This document shows positions 54,867 to 64,000 of a stretch of DNA of 64,000 nt, piece by piece. The notes under the pieces were generated by a model. That model was not told the DNA's origin, did no database searches, and was given only the letters and a program-made list of their open reading frames with translations. The translations under genes and the position numbers were made by a program. This stretch comes from Flavobacterium channae (GTDB taxonomy: Bacteria > Bacteroidota > Bacteroidia > Flavobacteriales > Flavobacteriaceae), in contig NZ_CP089096.1 of NCBI RefSeq assembly GCF_021172165.1, forward strand, positions 1,116,001 to 1,180,000. Reading direction: 5' to 3'. Within the stretch, counting starts at the first letter, position 1. Each line of letters begins with the position of its first letter.

Positions 54867-55739
54867 ATGAAAAATTCATTAATGAAAATAATGATAGCAA
54901 TTTCTGTATTGTTATCAACTACAGGTAATGCACAAATTAAAAATGCAAAAACAGAAACAGTTAAGATTTATGGAAACTGTGGAATGTGCGAAACCAAAAT
55001 CGAAAATGCAGGAAATATCAAAAAAGTAGCTAAAGTAGATTGGGATCAAGATTCGAAGATGGCCACTTTAACTTATGATACTACTAAAACTAATCCAGAC
55101 GAAATACTAAAAAGAATAGCATTAGCAGGATATGATAGTGATAAGTTTCTTGCACCAGATGATGTCTATGACAATCTTCATGGATGTTGTCAATATGACA
55201 GAGTTGCTAAAGTTCCAGTTAAAGAAGAAATCAAAGTGGAAGAAACTACTGAAATCCATAATAATCATGTAAACCACAATGAAACTTCAAAGATGGTACT
55301 TCAAGAAGTTAACCAACTTAAAGTTGTTTTTGATAACTATTTTGTGGTAAAAGATGCTATGATTTCTTCTGATGGTAACACAACTTCAATTGCTTCAAAG
55401 GAATTACTAACTGCAATAAACAATGTTAAAATGGACAAATTGGATATGGATGTTCATATGGTTTGGATGAAAGTTGTAAATCAAATTAAAAAAGATACTG
55501 AACTGATTTCAAAATCAAAAGATATTAATAAACAACGAAATCACTTTACAACATTATCAAAAGACATTTATTCATTATTAAAAGTTGCAAAGTATGAGGT
55601 TCCAGTTTATTTCCAACATTGCCCTATGTACAATGATGGTAAAGGTGCAAATTGGTTAAGTAAAGAAAATGCAGTAAAGAATCCTTACTACGGCTCAATG
55701 ATGTTAACTTGTGGAAAAACGGTAGAAACTATTAAATAA
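54867..55739 (+). CDS. HMA-domain plus DUF3347 exported metal-binding protein
   Basis: About 290 residues from the ATG at 54867, where a signal peptide begins (MKNSLMKIMIAISVLLSTTG). An HMA fold (about 32-95) with GNCGMCETKI, the CxxC metal site, is followed by a His-rich linker (HNNHVNHNE). The DUF3347 domain then ends with FQHCPMYNDGKGANWLS and NPYYGSMMLTCG, with conserved Cys and Met. DUF3347 proteins accompany Cus-type efflux in Bacteroidota, so copper or silver binding in the periplasm is likely by context. First of a long co-directional run. Confidence 0.87.
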   Translation: MKNSLMKIMIAISVLLSTTGNAQIKNAKTETVKIYGNCGMCETKIENAGNIKKVAKVDWDQDSKMATLTYDTTKTNPDEILKRIALAGYDSDKFLAPDDVYDNLHGCCQYDRVAKVPVKEEIKVEETTEIHNNHVNHNETSKMVLQEVNQLKVVFDNYFVVKDAMISSDGNTTSIASKELLTAINNVKMDKLDMDVHMVWMKVVNQIKKDTELISKSKDINKQRNHFTTLSKDIYSLLKVAKYEVPVYFQHCPMYNDGKGANWLSKENAVKNPYYGSMMLTCGKTVETIK

Positions 55740-55745
55740 TCTAAA

Positions 55746-56210
55746 ATGAGAAGAATAATTTTTGCATTTTTTTTAATTACTAATATAGCCACTGCACAGA
55801 TTGATGTTGGAGATACAATACCATCAATAGCATTAAAAAGTACTAGTAATACAGAGGTAAATATTACATCTTTTAAAGGGAAATATGTATTAATTGATTT
55901 TTGGGCATCATGGTGTGGTCCTTGCAGATTAGGCAATAAAAAGTTAGTAAAACTACATAATGAAGTTAGTTCAGATAAAATAGAAATAATAGGAATATCA
56001 ATCGATACAGATACTAATAAATGGCTAAAAGCTGTTGAAAAAGATAAAATTAAATTTACCCAATTGATAGACTCAAAAGGTTTTGATGCTGAAACAGCAA
56101 TACAATTTGGTGTAGAGGAATTACCATCGAAATTTTTATTCAATGAAGAAGGTGTTCTAATTGCAAAAAATCCAACAGAAGAAGAAATATTGAAATTAAT
56201 AAAAGAGTAA
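55746..56210 (+). CDS. TlpA/ResA-type thioredoxin-like protein
   Basis: 154 residues. Signal peptide (MRRIIFAFFLITNIATA) and the redox motif FWASWCGPCRLGNKKL, followed by LPSKFLFNEEGVLIAKNP (with cis-Pro). Such exported thioredoxins reduce periplasmic disulfides. In the metal-resistance run it may keep the Cys-rich metal binders reduced. It starts 6 bp after the HMA-DUF3347 stop. Confidence 0.92.
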   Translation: MRRIIFAFFLITNIATAQIDVGDTIPSIALKSTSNTEVNITSFKGKYVLIDFWASWCGPCRLGNKKLVKLHNEVSSDKIEIIGISIDTDTNKWLKAVEKDKIKFTQLIDSKGFDAETAIQFGVEELPSKFLFNEEGVLIAKNPTEEEILKLIKE

Positions 56211-56212
56211 AA

Positions 56213-56710
56213 ATGAAAAAAATAAATATAGGTTATGTTTTGGTTGCATCAATGGTTTTGATGTTTTCAATGAAAAGTAATGCCCAAATTTCAAAAGCTG
56301 AAATTAGAGCAACCGGACTAACATGTTCAATGTGTTCGAATGCTATAAACAAGCAACTTAAAAGCTTACCCGAAGTGGTTAATGTAGAAACCGATTTAAA
56401 TACAAACACGTTCACTATAACCCTTAAAGAAGGTAATGAATTAAGCCCAAAAGTATTTAAGGAGAAAGTAGAAAAAGCAGGTTTTTTTATCGGTTCATTA
56501 GTTATAACAGCAAAACCTGAAACCATAGCTAAAAATTCTTACATTTTGGTTAATGACAGACCAAATAACGTGACCGAAATACAATTTCAAGTAGTTGACA
56601 AGGGCTATGTTACTGAAAAGGAATATAAAAAATTATCCAAATCATATAAGAATGTCGAAACGTATGCTTCAAATAATGAAGATGATTTCCACATTAAAAT
56701 TCTAAATTAA
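56213..56710 (+). CDS. Exported single-HMA protein
   Basis: 165 residues. Signal peptide, then an HMA domain with ATGLTCSMCSNAINKQLKSL (CxxC) and KVFKEKVEKAGFFIGSLVI, followed by a C-terminal domain I do not recognise (NNVTEIQFQVVDKGY, EKEYKKLSKSYKN). A probable periplasmic metallochaperone for the efflux system. It is 2 bp after the thioredoxin gene, and the next ATG overlaps its stop codon. Confidence 0.85.
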   Translation: MKKINIGYVLVASMVLMFSMKSNAQISKAEIRATGLTCSMCSNAINKQLKSLPEVVNVETDLNTNTFTITLKEGNELSPKVFKEKVEKAGFFIGSLVITAKPETIAKNSYILVNDRPNNVTEIQFQVVDKGYVTEKEYKKLSKSYKNVETYASNNEDDFHIKILN

Positions 56711-57525
56711 TGAGAAAGATTATTTTATTTTTTGTTACAATAAGTTGTCAAAATGTTTTTAGCCAGGAATTATTTGTAATTACAGATCCTGCAAGTAATG
56801 TTCCAGCAAATTCACTTGGAGTTAATGTAATGCAGTCACTTTTTAAAGAGGAAATGAAATCAGGTTATAATTATCATTTTATGCCCGAAGTATCATATGG
56901 ATTAAATAAAAATATAATGTTTCGTGCTTCTGCTTTTGTGAGTAATAGAAATAGCCAATTAGTTACTGAAGGTGGTAGTTTTTATACGAAATATCGTTTT
57001 TATTCTACAGATGATTTAAATAGTCATTTCCGATTAGCAGCTTATGGTAGATATAGTTTCAATAATGCAGATATTCACCAAGAACAGATTGAAATTTTAG
57101 GACACAATTCAGGTTTTGAAACAGGATTAATAGCTACAAAATTGATTAAAAAAGTTGCAATAAGTTCTTCAATAAGTTTTGAGAAAGCTTTAGATAACAA
57201 ACCAAGTTATCCATTTCCGGATAATATTGGTGATAATGCAACTAATTATACACTTTCTTTTGGTAAATTGATGTACCCCAAAAAGTACACAAATTACAAA
57301 CAAACAAACATTAATTTAATGGTTGAATTTGTTGGACAAACTATTAATGAAAATGGTAAATCTTATTTGGATGTGATGCCTGCTGTGCAATTTATTTTTA
57401 ATAGCCAAGCACGTTTGGACTTTGCATATCGTCAAGAATTGGTAAGTTCAATGGTACGCTCAGCTCCAAATGGATTTTATTTCAATCTGTACTATACTTT
57501 TTTCGATTTAAAAAAACAAAAATAA
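56710..57525 (+). CDS. Probable outer-membrane protein of the metal-resistance operon
   Basis: 271 residues. Signal peptide (MRKIILFFVTISCQNVFS). The body alternates strand-like segments with aromatic residues (YNYHFMPEVSYGLNKNIMFRASAF, FRLAAYGRYSFNN, RLDFAYRQELVSS) and ends with a typical C-terminal strand (FYFNLYYTFFDL). No named family. Its ATG overlaps the previous stop (TAATG), so it is tightly coupled to the HMA protein gene. Confidence 0.7.
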   Translation: MRKIILFFVTISCQNVFSQELFVITDPASNVPANSLGVNVMQSLFKEEMKSGYNYHFMPEVSYGLNKNIMFRASAFVSNRNSQLVTEGGSFYTKYRFYSTDDLNSHFRLAAYGRYSFNNADIHQEQIEILGHNSGFETGLIATKLIKKVAISSSISFEKALDNKPSYPFPDNIGDNATNYTLSFGKLMYPKKYTNYKQTNINLMVEFVGQTINENGKSYLDVMPAVQFIFNSQARLDFAYRQELVSSMVRSAPNGFYFNLYYTFFDLKKQK

Positions 57526-57526
57526 A

Positions 57527-58183
57527 ATGAGTACAACAAAATTTATTCCAGCATTGGGTTATGATTTTTTAAGTGATTACTACGATTTAGCAATCAAAAT
57601 AACTATGCCTGAGAAAAAATTCAGAAACAGGTTAGTAGATTTTGTTAACCCTAAAGAGGATGAAAAAATATTAGAATTTGGGTTTGGAACAGCTCAAAAC
57701 ATTATTATTCTCAAACAACGATTTCCTGATAGTGATGTTCAAGGTGTTGATATTGACCCTAAAATTAAATCAATAGCTGAGTATAAATTAAATAAGGCAG
57801 GAATTCACGCACCGCTTTTTTTGTATGATGGAAATAAGTTGCCATTTGAAGATAAATCATTTGATAAGGTTTATAGTTCTCTTGTTTTTCATCAGTTAGA
57901 TAGTGTCACAAAATTAAAATGCTTACTGGAAATTAATAGGATACTAAAACCAGAGGGTGAGCTAATTATTGGAGATTGGGGTAAAGCAAAAACAAAATGG
58001 ATGCGGTTCTCATTTTACTTAGTTCAATTACTTGACGGTTTCAAAACCACCAATGATAATGTAAATGGTTTAATGATAAAATACATTTCAGATGCAAGAT
58101 TTAAAAATGTAGAGGAAATAGACCATATCAATACATCAATTGGTACTTATTCTTATTATTTAGCCAATAAAATTAATTATTAA
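57527..58183 (+). CDS. Class I SAM-dependent methyltransferase
   Basis: 218 residues. Motif I ILEFGFGTAQNIIIL, motif II VQGVDIDPKIKSIAEYKL, and LPFEDKSFDKVYSSLVFHQLD with the post-I sequence EINRILKPEGELIIGDWG: a UbiE/Methyltransf_11-type fold. The substrate is unknown. It lies 1 bp after the outer-membrane protein gene, within the metal-resistance run. Related genes beside arsenic or mercury genes act on metals, but no evidence for that here. Confidence 0.9.
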   Translation: MSTTKFIPALGYDFLSDYYDLAIKITMPEKKFRNRLVDFVNPKEDEKILEFGFGTAQNIIILKQRFPDSDVQGVDIDPKIKSIAEYKLNKAGIHAPLFLYDGNKLPFEDKSFDKVYSSLVFHQLDSVTKLKCLLEINRILKPEGELIIGDWGKAKTKWMRFSFYLVQLLDGFKTTNDNVNGLMIKYISDARFKNVEEIDHINTSIGTYSYYLANKINY

Positions 58184-58218
58184 TCAGTTTCTTAAAATTA
58201 ACTCTAAAAAAATGAATA

Positions 58219-58689
58219 ATGAATGAAATTGTAAAAAGAAATAACCAAATAATTATTGCAATATTAATTGCAATAATGCCAATAATGAATTTATTCGCAC
58301 AAAACGGAAACAATTCTAATGGTCCTCATAATGGAACCATCAAAAAAGTAAAAAGTTATCATATCGAAACTTTAATTAAGGATAGCAAAGTATATTTTTT
58401 CATACTTGATGAAAAATTGAAACCATTAAGCAATACTGAAATAACAGGAACAGCTTCATTAATATTTGCTGATAGAAAATCAAAGAAAGTTGAATTAACA
58501 AGTATAGATGCAGAAGCTTTTATTGTGAACGAAATAAATGCAAATATGTATACCGATATTCAAGTAACTTTTAAGATAAGAGGAAAATCTATCTCAACAA
58601 TATTTTCAAAAGATAGAAAACTAGAACGTATTCCTAAAGAAATAACGAAACATTATCACGAACAAAGCACAGAACATAGTTACAAATAA
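58219..58689 (+). CDS. Exported protein of unknown function in the metal-resistance run
   Basis: 156 residues with a signal peptide (about 1-28: ...IIIAILIAIMPIMNLFA, then QNGNNSN), a HNGTIKKVKSYHIETLIKDSKVYF segment near residue 36, and a His-containing C-terminus (HYHEQSTEHSYK). The shape resembles small beta-rich periplasmic proteins found with Cus genes. No family is recognised. Confidence 0.7.
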   Translation: MNEIVKRNNQIIIAILIAIMPIMNLFAQNGNNSNGPHNGTIKKVKSYHIETLIKDSKVYFFILDEKLKPLSNTEITGTASLIFADRKSKKVELTSIDAEAFIVNEINANMYTDIQVTFKIRGKSISTIFSKDRKLERIPKEITKHYHEQSTEHSYK

Positions 58690-58724
58690 AAATTATTTAA
58701 TAATAACTTCAAAATTTTAAAAAA

Positions 58725-59474
58725 ATGAAAAAAGTAGTAATTTTAATAGCATTAGTTACAACATTAATCTCTTGTAACAAAACTACAAAGTCAGAGGGGG
58801 TTGAAAGTACATCAACTGAAAATAACATGAGTGATACTCAAAAAGATCAACTTTTCGCCTGTCCAATGCATCCTGAAGTTACGGGTAAAAAAGGGGAAGA
58901 TTGTTCAAAATGTGGTATGGAATTAACAGAGCCAGTTGTACAAAAAGAACCATCTCATGACCATAGCAATGGTACACATGATCATAATGATAATTCAACA
59001 GTCGAACCAAAAGTGGTAGAAACTACACAAACTTCTTCCACTCCGTTTTCTACTAATGGGATTATTGATGATTATTTAAAAATCAAGAACGCTCTAACTA
59101 AAGATGATGCTAATGGTGCAGCTAAAGCAGGTAAAACTTTGTATAAAACGTTTAATTCCATTAATACTGCCAGTTTAAACGCGAGTCAGAAAAAGGAATA
59201 CTTAGACATTGCTGATGATGCTAAAGAACACGCAGAGCATATTGGCGACAATGCAGGTAAAATTGACCATCAAAGAGAACATTTTGCCATACTAAGTAAG
59301 GACATCAATGATTTAATAAAACTTTTGGGTTCAAATAAAAAATTATATCAGGACCATTGTCCAATGTATGACGACGGTAAAGGCGCTATTTGGATCAGCG
59401 AATCCAAAGAAATCAAAAATCCATATTATGGCTCTAAGATGCTTACTTGTGGTAGTTTGAAAAAAACGTTATAA
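58725..59474 (+). CDS. HMBD plus DUF3347 metal-binding lipoprotein
   Basis: 249 residues. Lipobox (MKKVVILIALVTTLISC, Cys17). A heavy-metal-binding domain (HMBD: FACPMHPEVTGKKGEDCSKC, then GMEL) at about 44-70, a His-rich linker (HDHSNGTHDHND), and a DUF3347 domain ending DHCPMYDDGKGAIWISESKE and NPYYGSKMLTCGSLKK. A paralogue of the DUF3347 protein at 54867 with a different metal-binding N-terminus. It is 35 bp after the previous gene. Confidence 0.92.
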   Translation: MKKVVILIALVTTLISCNKTTKSEGVESTSTENNMSDTQKDQLFACPMHPEVTGKKGEDCSKCGMELTEPVVQKEPSHDHSNGTHDHNDNSTVEPKVVETTQTSSTPFSTNGIIDDYLKIKNALTKDDANGAAKAGKTLYKTFNSINTASLNASQKKEYLDIADDAKEHAEHIGDNAGKIDHQREHFAILSKDINDLIKLLGSNKKLYQDHCPMYDDGKGAIWISESKEIKNPYYGSKMLTCGSLKKTL

Positions 59475-59475
59475 A

Positions 59476-59949
59476 ATGAAAAGAAGATTAAAGAAAGTAG
59501 GTATAGTACTTTTTTTGGTATTGATAGCAATACAATTCTATCAGCCTGCCCTGAATCAAAATCCAGGGCAGGATTATACAAATGATTTTCTGGTCACGAC
59601 CGATGCACCAACAAATATTTCAAAACTAATAAAGACATCTTGTTACGATTGCCATAGTAATAACACCCAGTATCTCTGGTATGATTACATTCAACCAGCT
59701 AGAATGTTTGTAGAAACACATATTACTGATGGGAAAAAAGAGTTAAATTTTAATGAGTTTGGCAGTTATTCAAATCGAAAGCAGCAAAGTGAGTTAGAAG
59801 CAATAAGCAAACAAATTAAATCGGGTGATATGCCTTTAAGTTCCTACACGCTATTACATCATGATGCAATACTTAATGAGGCGCAAAAACAGGAAATAAT
59901 TACCTGGATTAATTCAATAAATGAAAACAACAGTTTGTCGGAAAATTAA
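59476..59949 (+). CDS. Haem-binding-domain protein with CxxCH
   Basis: 157 residues. One N-terminal membrane helix or signal anchor (about 6-22: VGIVLFLVLIAIQFYQPAL) and the haem motif KTSCYDCHSNNTQYLWYDYI, with Met in a SGDMPLSSYTLLHHDA region that may be the second haem ligand. This is the haem-binding-domain type common in Bacteroidota. It starts 1 bp after the HMBD-DUF3347 gene, and may be a periplasmic electron carrier or metal sensor. Confidence 0.85.
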   Translation: MKRRLKKVGIVLFLVLIAIQFYQPALNQNPGQDYTNDFLVTTDAPTNISKLIKTSCYDCHSNNTQYLWYDYIQPARMFVETHITDGKKELNFNEFGSYSNRKQQSELEAISKQIKSGDMPLSSYTLLHHDAILNEAQKQEIITWINSINENNSLSEN

Positions 59950-60041
59950 GTGCTCTCCTATATTTTGAATATGTGATATATATCATAATGTAAAAGGACT
60001 CAATTGATTAATTTTATTTAAAAGGAAGAAAAAAGACAAAA

Positions 60042-61322
60042 ATGGTAGAAAAACTAATTCCATTCTCACTTAGAAACAGAGCAATTGTGCTACTGGTTTC
60101 GGCTTGTTTATTTGTGTGGGGAATCTATAGCGTGAAACAAAATCCTATAGATGCTATCCCTGATTTATCAGAAAATCAGGTTATTGTATTTACCGAGTGG
60201 ATGGGTAGAAGCCCACAGGTAATCGAAGCGCAAGTAACTTATCCTTTGGTTTCTAATCTTCAAGGGATACCAAAAGTTAAAAATATACGGGGAGCCTCCA
60301 TGTTTGGGATGAGCTTTGTCTATATCATTTTTGAAGACAATGTAGATACCTACTGGGCAAGAACCCGTGTGTTGGAACGATTAAATTATGCCCAACGTTT
60401 ACTTCCACAAAATGTTGTTCCAACCTTAGGTCCTGATGGTACAGGAGTAGGCCACATTTTTTGGTATCATTTAGAAGCCAATGGAATGGACTTGGGAGAG
60501 CAAAGAGCCTTACAGGACTGGTATGTGAAATTTGCACTGCAAACAGTTCCCGGTGTAGCCGAAGTAGCTTCTTTTGGAGGTTTTGAAAAACAATACCAGC
60601 TAGTGTTAGATCCACTAAAAATGCAGTATTATAATGTCAGTATGATGGAAGTAATGAATGCTGTTAAGGCTAATAACAATGATGTAGGCGGCCGAAAGTT
60701 TGAAATGAGTAATATGTCTTATATCATTAGAGGTTTAGGCTACATAAAGAACAGTAAAGATGTCGAGGATATTTCGATTAAAAATTACAATTCTATCCCT
60801 GTGAAGGTAAAAGACATAGGTTCAGTACAAATGGGTGGAGATTTACGCCTTGGAATTTTTGACCAAAACGGAACTGGGGAAGTCGTAGGCGGTATAGTGG
60901 TAATGCGTTACGGCGAAAATGCTGATAAAGTCATCAAAGCGGTTAAAGCAAAGATGAAAGAAGTTGAAAAAGGATTGCCCGAAGGAGTGAAATTTAAAAC
61001 TTCCTATGACAGAAGCGAGTTAATCGAAAAAGCTATTGAATCTGTCAAGGGAACACTTATAGAAGAAATGATAGCAGTTTCACTCGTTATCTTAATTTTT
61101 CTGTTCCATTGGAGAAGCGCCCTTATAATCTTAATTCAACTTCCTATATCCGTAGCAATTGGCTTCATATTGCTTGAAGCATTTGGTATTTCATCTAATA
61201 TTATGTCATTAACCGGTATTGCACTCGCTATTGGAGTTGTTGTGGATGATGGAATTGTAATGGTTGAAAACGCCTACAGGACAATCTCAGAGAAACAAGA
61301 AGAAATGATTGATAACAAGTAA
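60042..61322 (+). pseudogene. cusA: CusA/CzcA-type RND efflux pump, N-terminal part, ended by an in-frame stop
   Basis: 426 residues. The start (EKLIPFSLRNRAIVLLVSAC), porter segments (LQGIPKVKNIRGASMFGMSF) and MSLTGIALAIGVVVDDGIVM with VENAYR are typical of HME-RND pumps for monovalent copper/silver type. The frame ends at TAA 61320-61322, but continues in the same frame at 61329 with the second half of the pump (after ATT GGT). The missing piece is one codon, so a nonsense mutation, natural gene split or recoding must be considered. The break lies in a cytoplasmic loop, where a two-chain pump is conceivable. Confidence 0.85.
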
Positions 61323-61328
61323 ATTGGT

Positions 61329-63269
61329 ATGATGATAGAAAAAATTAAAAATTTATTTAAAAAGGAACACGACCCTTTATCCTCTGATGAAAAACTTCAA
61401 CTAATTGAAAAATCATCAAAGTTAGTAGGACCGGGTGTTTTTTACTCAACACTGATCGTAATTGCGTCTTTTCTACCGGTTTTTTTACTCACAGGTATGG
61501 AAGGAAAATTATTTAGTCCCTTGGCTTGGACAAAATCATTCATTCTAATCGTTGATGCTTTTTTAGCCATTACACTCACACCGGTGCTTATAAGCTTTTT
61601 ATTAAAAGGTAAACTTCGTCCTGAGAATAAAAACCCAATCAATAAAAAACTGGAAAGTGTATACACTCCTATTTTGGTTTTTTGTTTGAAATGGAGGAAA
61701 ACGGTTTTAGGAATTAATGTAGTAGCTTTACTAATCGGTTTAGTCATGTTTACTCGTTTAGGTTCCGAGTTTATGCCACCATTGGATGAAGGTTCAGTAC
61801 TTTTCATGCCGGTTACCTTGCCCGATGTTTCAAACTCGGAAGTAAAAAGAATATTGCAGGTTCAAGACAAATTGATAAAATCAATTCCCGAAGTAGACCA
61901 TGTATTGGGAAAAGCTGGTAGAGCCAATACTGCTACAGATAATAGCCCTATTAGCATGATTGAAACCATCATTTTATTAAAACCTCAAAGTGAATGGAGA
62001 GAAGGAAAAACAAAGAATGATATTATAACCGAAATAAATAATAAACTCCAAATTCCGGGAGTAACCAACGGCTTTACACAGCCTATCATTAATAGAATAA
62101 ACATGCTATCTACTGGTATTCGAACAGATGTTGGAATTAAAGTTTATGGAGAAAGTTTAGATACCATTAATGCACTATCTCAAAAAATCAAAAAAGCACT
62201 CGAAGGTACTTCGGGGGTAAAAGATTTGTATGCGGAGCCAATAACTGGTGGAAGGTACATTGACATTGAGCCAAAGAGGGAGCTTTTGGGCAGATACGGC
62301 CTTTCAATTGACGATATTAATGCAGTTGTTGAAGCAGCTATCGGAGGAATGAAACTGACAACTACAATTGAAGGACGACAACGCTTCTCTGTAAATGCAA
62401 GATATGCACAAGAATATAGAAACAGTATTGATGCACTGAAAAAATTGCAAGTCCAAACGATGCAATATGGCCCAATTCCTTTAGAAACCATTGCAGAGGT
62501 AAAAATAAGCGATGGGCCGCCTATGATAAATAGCGAAAATGCCATGCTTCGGGGAAGTGTGCTGTTTAATGTACGTGATCGAGATTTAGGTAGTACTGTG
62601 AAAGAAGCTCAGAAAAAATTAAATTCAATGATGTCTAAAATGCCAAAAGGATATTACATTGAATGGAGTGGCCAGTGGGAAAATCAGTTGAGAGCCAATA
62701 AAACGCTAAGCATGATACTACCAATTGTGGTGATAATTATCTTCCTTATTTTATATTTTACTTACCACTCCATGAAAGAATCCCTCATTACAATGATAAC
62801 AGTGCCTTTTGCTTTAATCGGTGGTGTTTTTATGGTCTATTTCTACGGAATAAATTTATCTGTTGCGGTTGCGGTTGGTTTTATTGCCCTCTTCGGAATG
62901 GCCATTGAAACAGCTATGTTAATGACGATCTATTTAAATGAATCGATGAACAAAATGGTTGAGAAATACGGAAATAGCAAAGAGGTTATCACCGAAGAAA
63001 TATTGAGACAATATATTATTGATGGATCAGCCAAAAGGTTGCGACCAAAACTAATGACGGTTTCTGTTTCTTTATTTGGTCTTATTCCGATACTTTGGGC
63101 AACAGGTACAGGTGCCGATGTAATGTTACCTATCACAGTTCCTCTTATTGGTGGGACAATTACTTCTACAATTTATGTATTATTAGTAACTCCTATTGTT
63201 TTTGAAATGGTGAAACTTCACGAATTAAAAACTAAAGGCAAAATAGAACTTATAGATGTTAAAGAATAA
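61329..63269 (+). pseudogene. cusA: CusA/CzcA-type RND efflux pump, C-terminal part
   Basis: 646 residues. After a charged start (MMIEKIKNLFKKEHDPLSSD) it resumes the pump at VGPGVFYSTLIVIASFLPVF and continues through porter, docking and second membrane region (GSEFMPPLDEGSVLFMP, GGTITSTIYVLLVTPIVFEM). Same reading frame as the upstream half. With the two halves joined the total of about 1076 codons is within the CusA range. Whether the ATG at 61329 is used for re-initiation cannot be told from sequence. Confidence 0.85.
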
Positions 63270-64000
63270 ATATTATATCGTTATAAGCTTTTTGATTTTA
63301 AGCTTTACAATTGCTAATGCACAGATTGTTTCACTGGATAATATCTTGAGCACAATCAAAACCGATAATCCGCAGCTAAAAATGTATGATGCCGATATCC
63401 AAAGTATGGATGCTGCTGCAAAAGGGGCTAAAAGCTGGATGGCACCTCAAGTAGAAACCGGTTTTTTTATGACGCCCTACAATACCAAAATGTGGAAAGC
63501 AGATGATATGAGTCCTGGCATGGGCAGTTATATGATTGGAGTCTCACAAATGATTCCCAATTCAAAAAAACAAAATGCCGAATACAAGTATATGAAGGCA
63601 ATGTCATCTGTTGAAAAAGAAAACAAAAATTATACTTTAAATCAGCTTTATGCTATAGCCAAGACAAATTATTATCAATGGCTTGTACTAAACAAAAAAG
63701 TCAAAGTGGCCAATGATAACTTACTACTCTTAAAATACATGATAAAAAGCATGGAAATAAGATACCAGTACAATATGGATAAACTCCCCACTTATTATAA
63801 AGCAAAATCTCAATATAATGAGTTAGAAAGTATGATTATAATGCTTCAGAATGATATTTCACAAAAAAGAATTATGCTCAACACTCTAATGTCAAGAGAT
63901 AAAAATATGGTGTTTGAAATTGAAGAAGCATTCGAACTAAAGGAATACAATTCACAACTATTGGACACCTCATCAATTTCCAAAAACAGAAGTGATATAA
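63256..64000 (+). CDS. TolC-family outer-membrane efflux protein (3' end outside window)
   Basis: The ATG at 63256 overlaps the end of the RND gene by 14 bp. The translation begins MLKNKYYIVISFLILSFTIA (signal peptide), then IVSLDNILSTIKTDNPQLKM and a long helical, coiled-coil region (TNYYQWLVLNKKVKVANDNL). This matches the OEP/TolC fold and would be the outer-membrane exit duct of the RND pump. The reading frame is open to the window end (about 248 codons seen). The adaptor (CusB-like) gene is expected beyond the window. Confidence 0.9.
   Translation, partial: MLKNKYYIVISFLILSFTIANAQIVSLDNILSTIKTDNPQLKMYDADIQSMDAAAKGAKSWMAPQVETGFFMTPYNTKMWKADDMSPGMGSYMIGVSQMIPNSKKQNAEYKYMKAMSSVEKENKNYTLNQLYAIAKTNYYQWLVLNKKVKVANDNLLLLKYMIKSMEIRYQYNMDKLPTYYKAKSQYNELESMIIMLQNDISQKRIMLNTLMSRDKNMVFEIEEAFELKEYNSQLLDTSSISKNRSDI

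Noticed and set aside
57527..58183. Arsenite or mercury methyltransferase
   Set aside because: The Cys residues typical of ArsM are not visible, so only a generic SAM methyltransferase is called.
60042..63269. Frameshift in cusA
   Set aside because: The two parts are in the same frame (offset is a multiple of three), so it is an in-frame stop rather than a frameshift.

Overview
The window is a low-GC chromosome segment from a member of the Flavobacteriaceae (Bacteroidota), most likely Flavobacterium or a close relative. This rests on the protein content (GIN-domain DUF2807 proteins, a LETM1-like protein, a two-motif DnaJ, DUF4199, YtxJ, flavobacterial SecA and sigma factors), on promoters of the Bacteroidota type (TTG, about 19 nt, TAnnTTTG; clearest at 33385-33414 and 52586-52615), and on the near absence of Shine-Dalgarno sequences. 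No rRNA gene or CRISPR array is present. There is one tRNA, tRNA-Ser(UGA).

Layout. 1-6537 is core: the end of a LolD-type ATPase gene, msrA-folE, and a padR-pspC-GIN-GIN regulatory cluster. 6762-12874 is a complete-looking Tn7-like transposon. Both TGT...ACA ends are readable, each with three TnsB-type repeats, and the element is flanked by a 5-bp duplication (ATTTT). It encodes TnsA and TnsB and carries a SIR2-TPR gene, a probable anti-phage effector. A 1.48-kb IS3-family element sits in the middle without a target duplication. Only the first 28 codons of a probable tnsC survive, so the core machinery has apparently been deleted and the element stranded. 12909-52360 is mostly housekeeping and envelope: DUF4442 and TIGR01777 proteins, YceI, grpE-dnaJ, an ABC exporter with MscS and an NtrC-like regulator, an M3 peptidase, an ABC-F protein, a TPR hybrid kinase, an ECF sigma/anti-sigma pair, PPK2, corrinoid adenosyltransferase, secA, a LETM1-like protein, uvrA, nth/bcp, kdsA, YeeE-type sulfur transporters, and a redox-stress group (yaaA, selO, ytxJ).

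52647-64000 looks like the left part of an integrated genomic island. tRNA-Ser is followed by two strong hairpins, a CTnDOT-like tyrosine recombinase, and then a co-directional run of copper/silver-type genes: a Cys-rich secreted protein, HMA-DUF3347, a TlpA-like thioredoxin, a small HMA protein, an outer-membrane protein, a methyltransferase, HMBD-DUF3347, a haem-binding-domain protein, a CusA-type RND pump, and a TolC-like outer-membrane factor that runs off the window. The RND gene is cut by a single in-frame TAA. The far end of the island and its second attachment site are outside the window.

How the parts work together: chaperones, SecA and LolD serve folding and export; PadR-PspC-GIN, the ECF/anti-sigma pair and the hybrid kinase sense the envelope; yaaA-selO-ytxJ with msrA and bcp handle oxidative stress; the island adds periplasmic metal binding and efflux; and the transposon adds a likely NAD-depleting defence protein.
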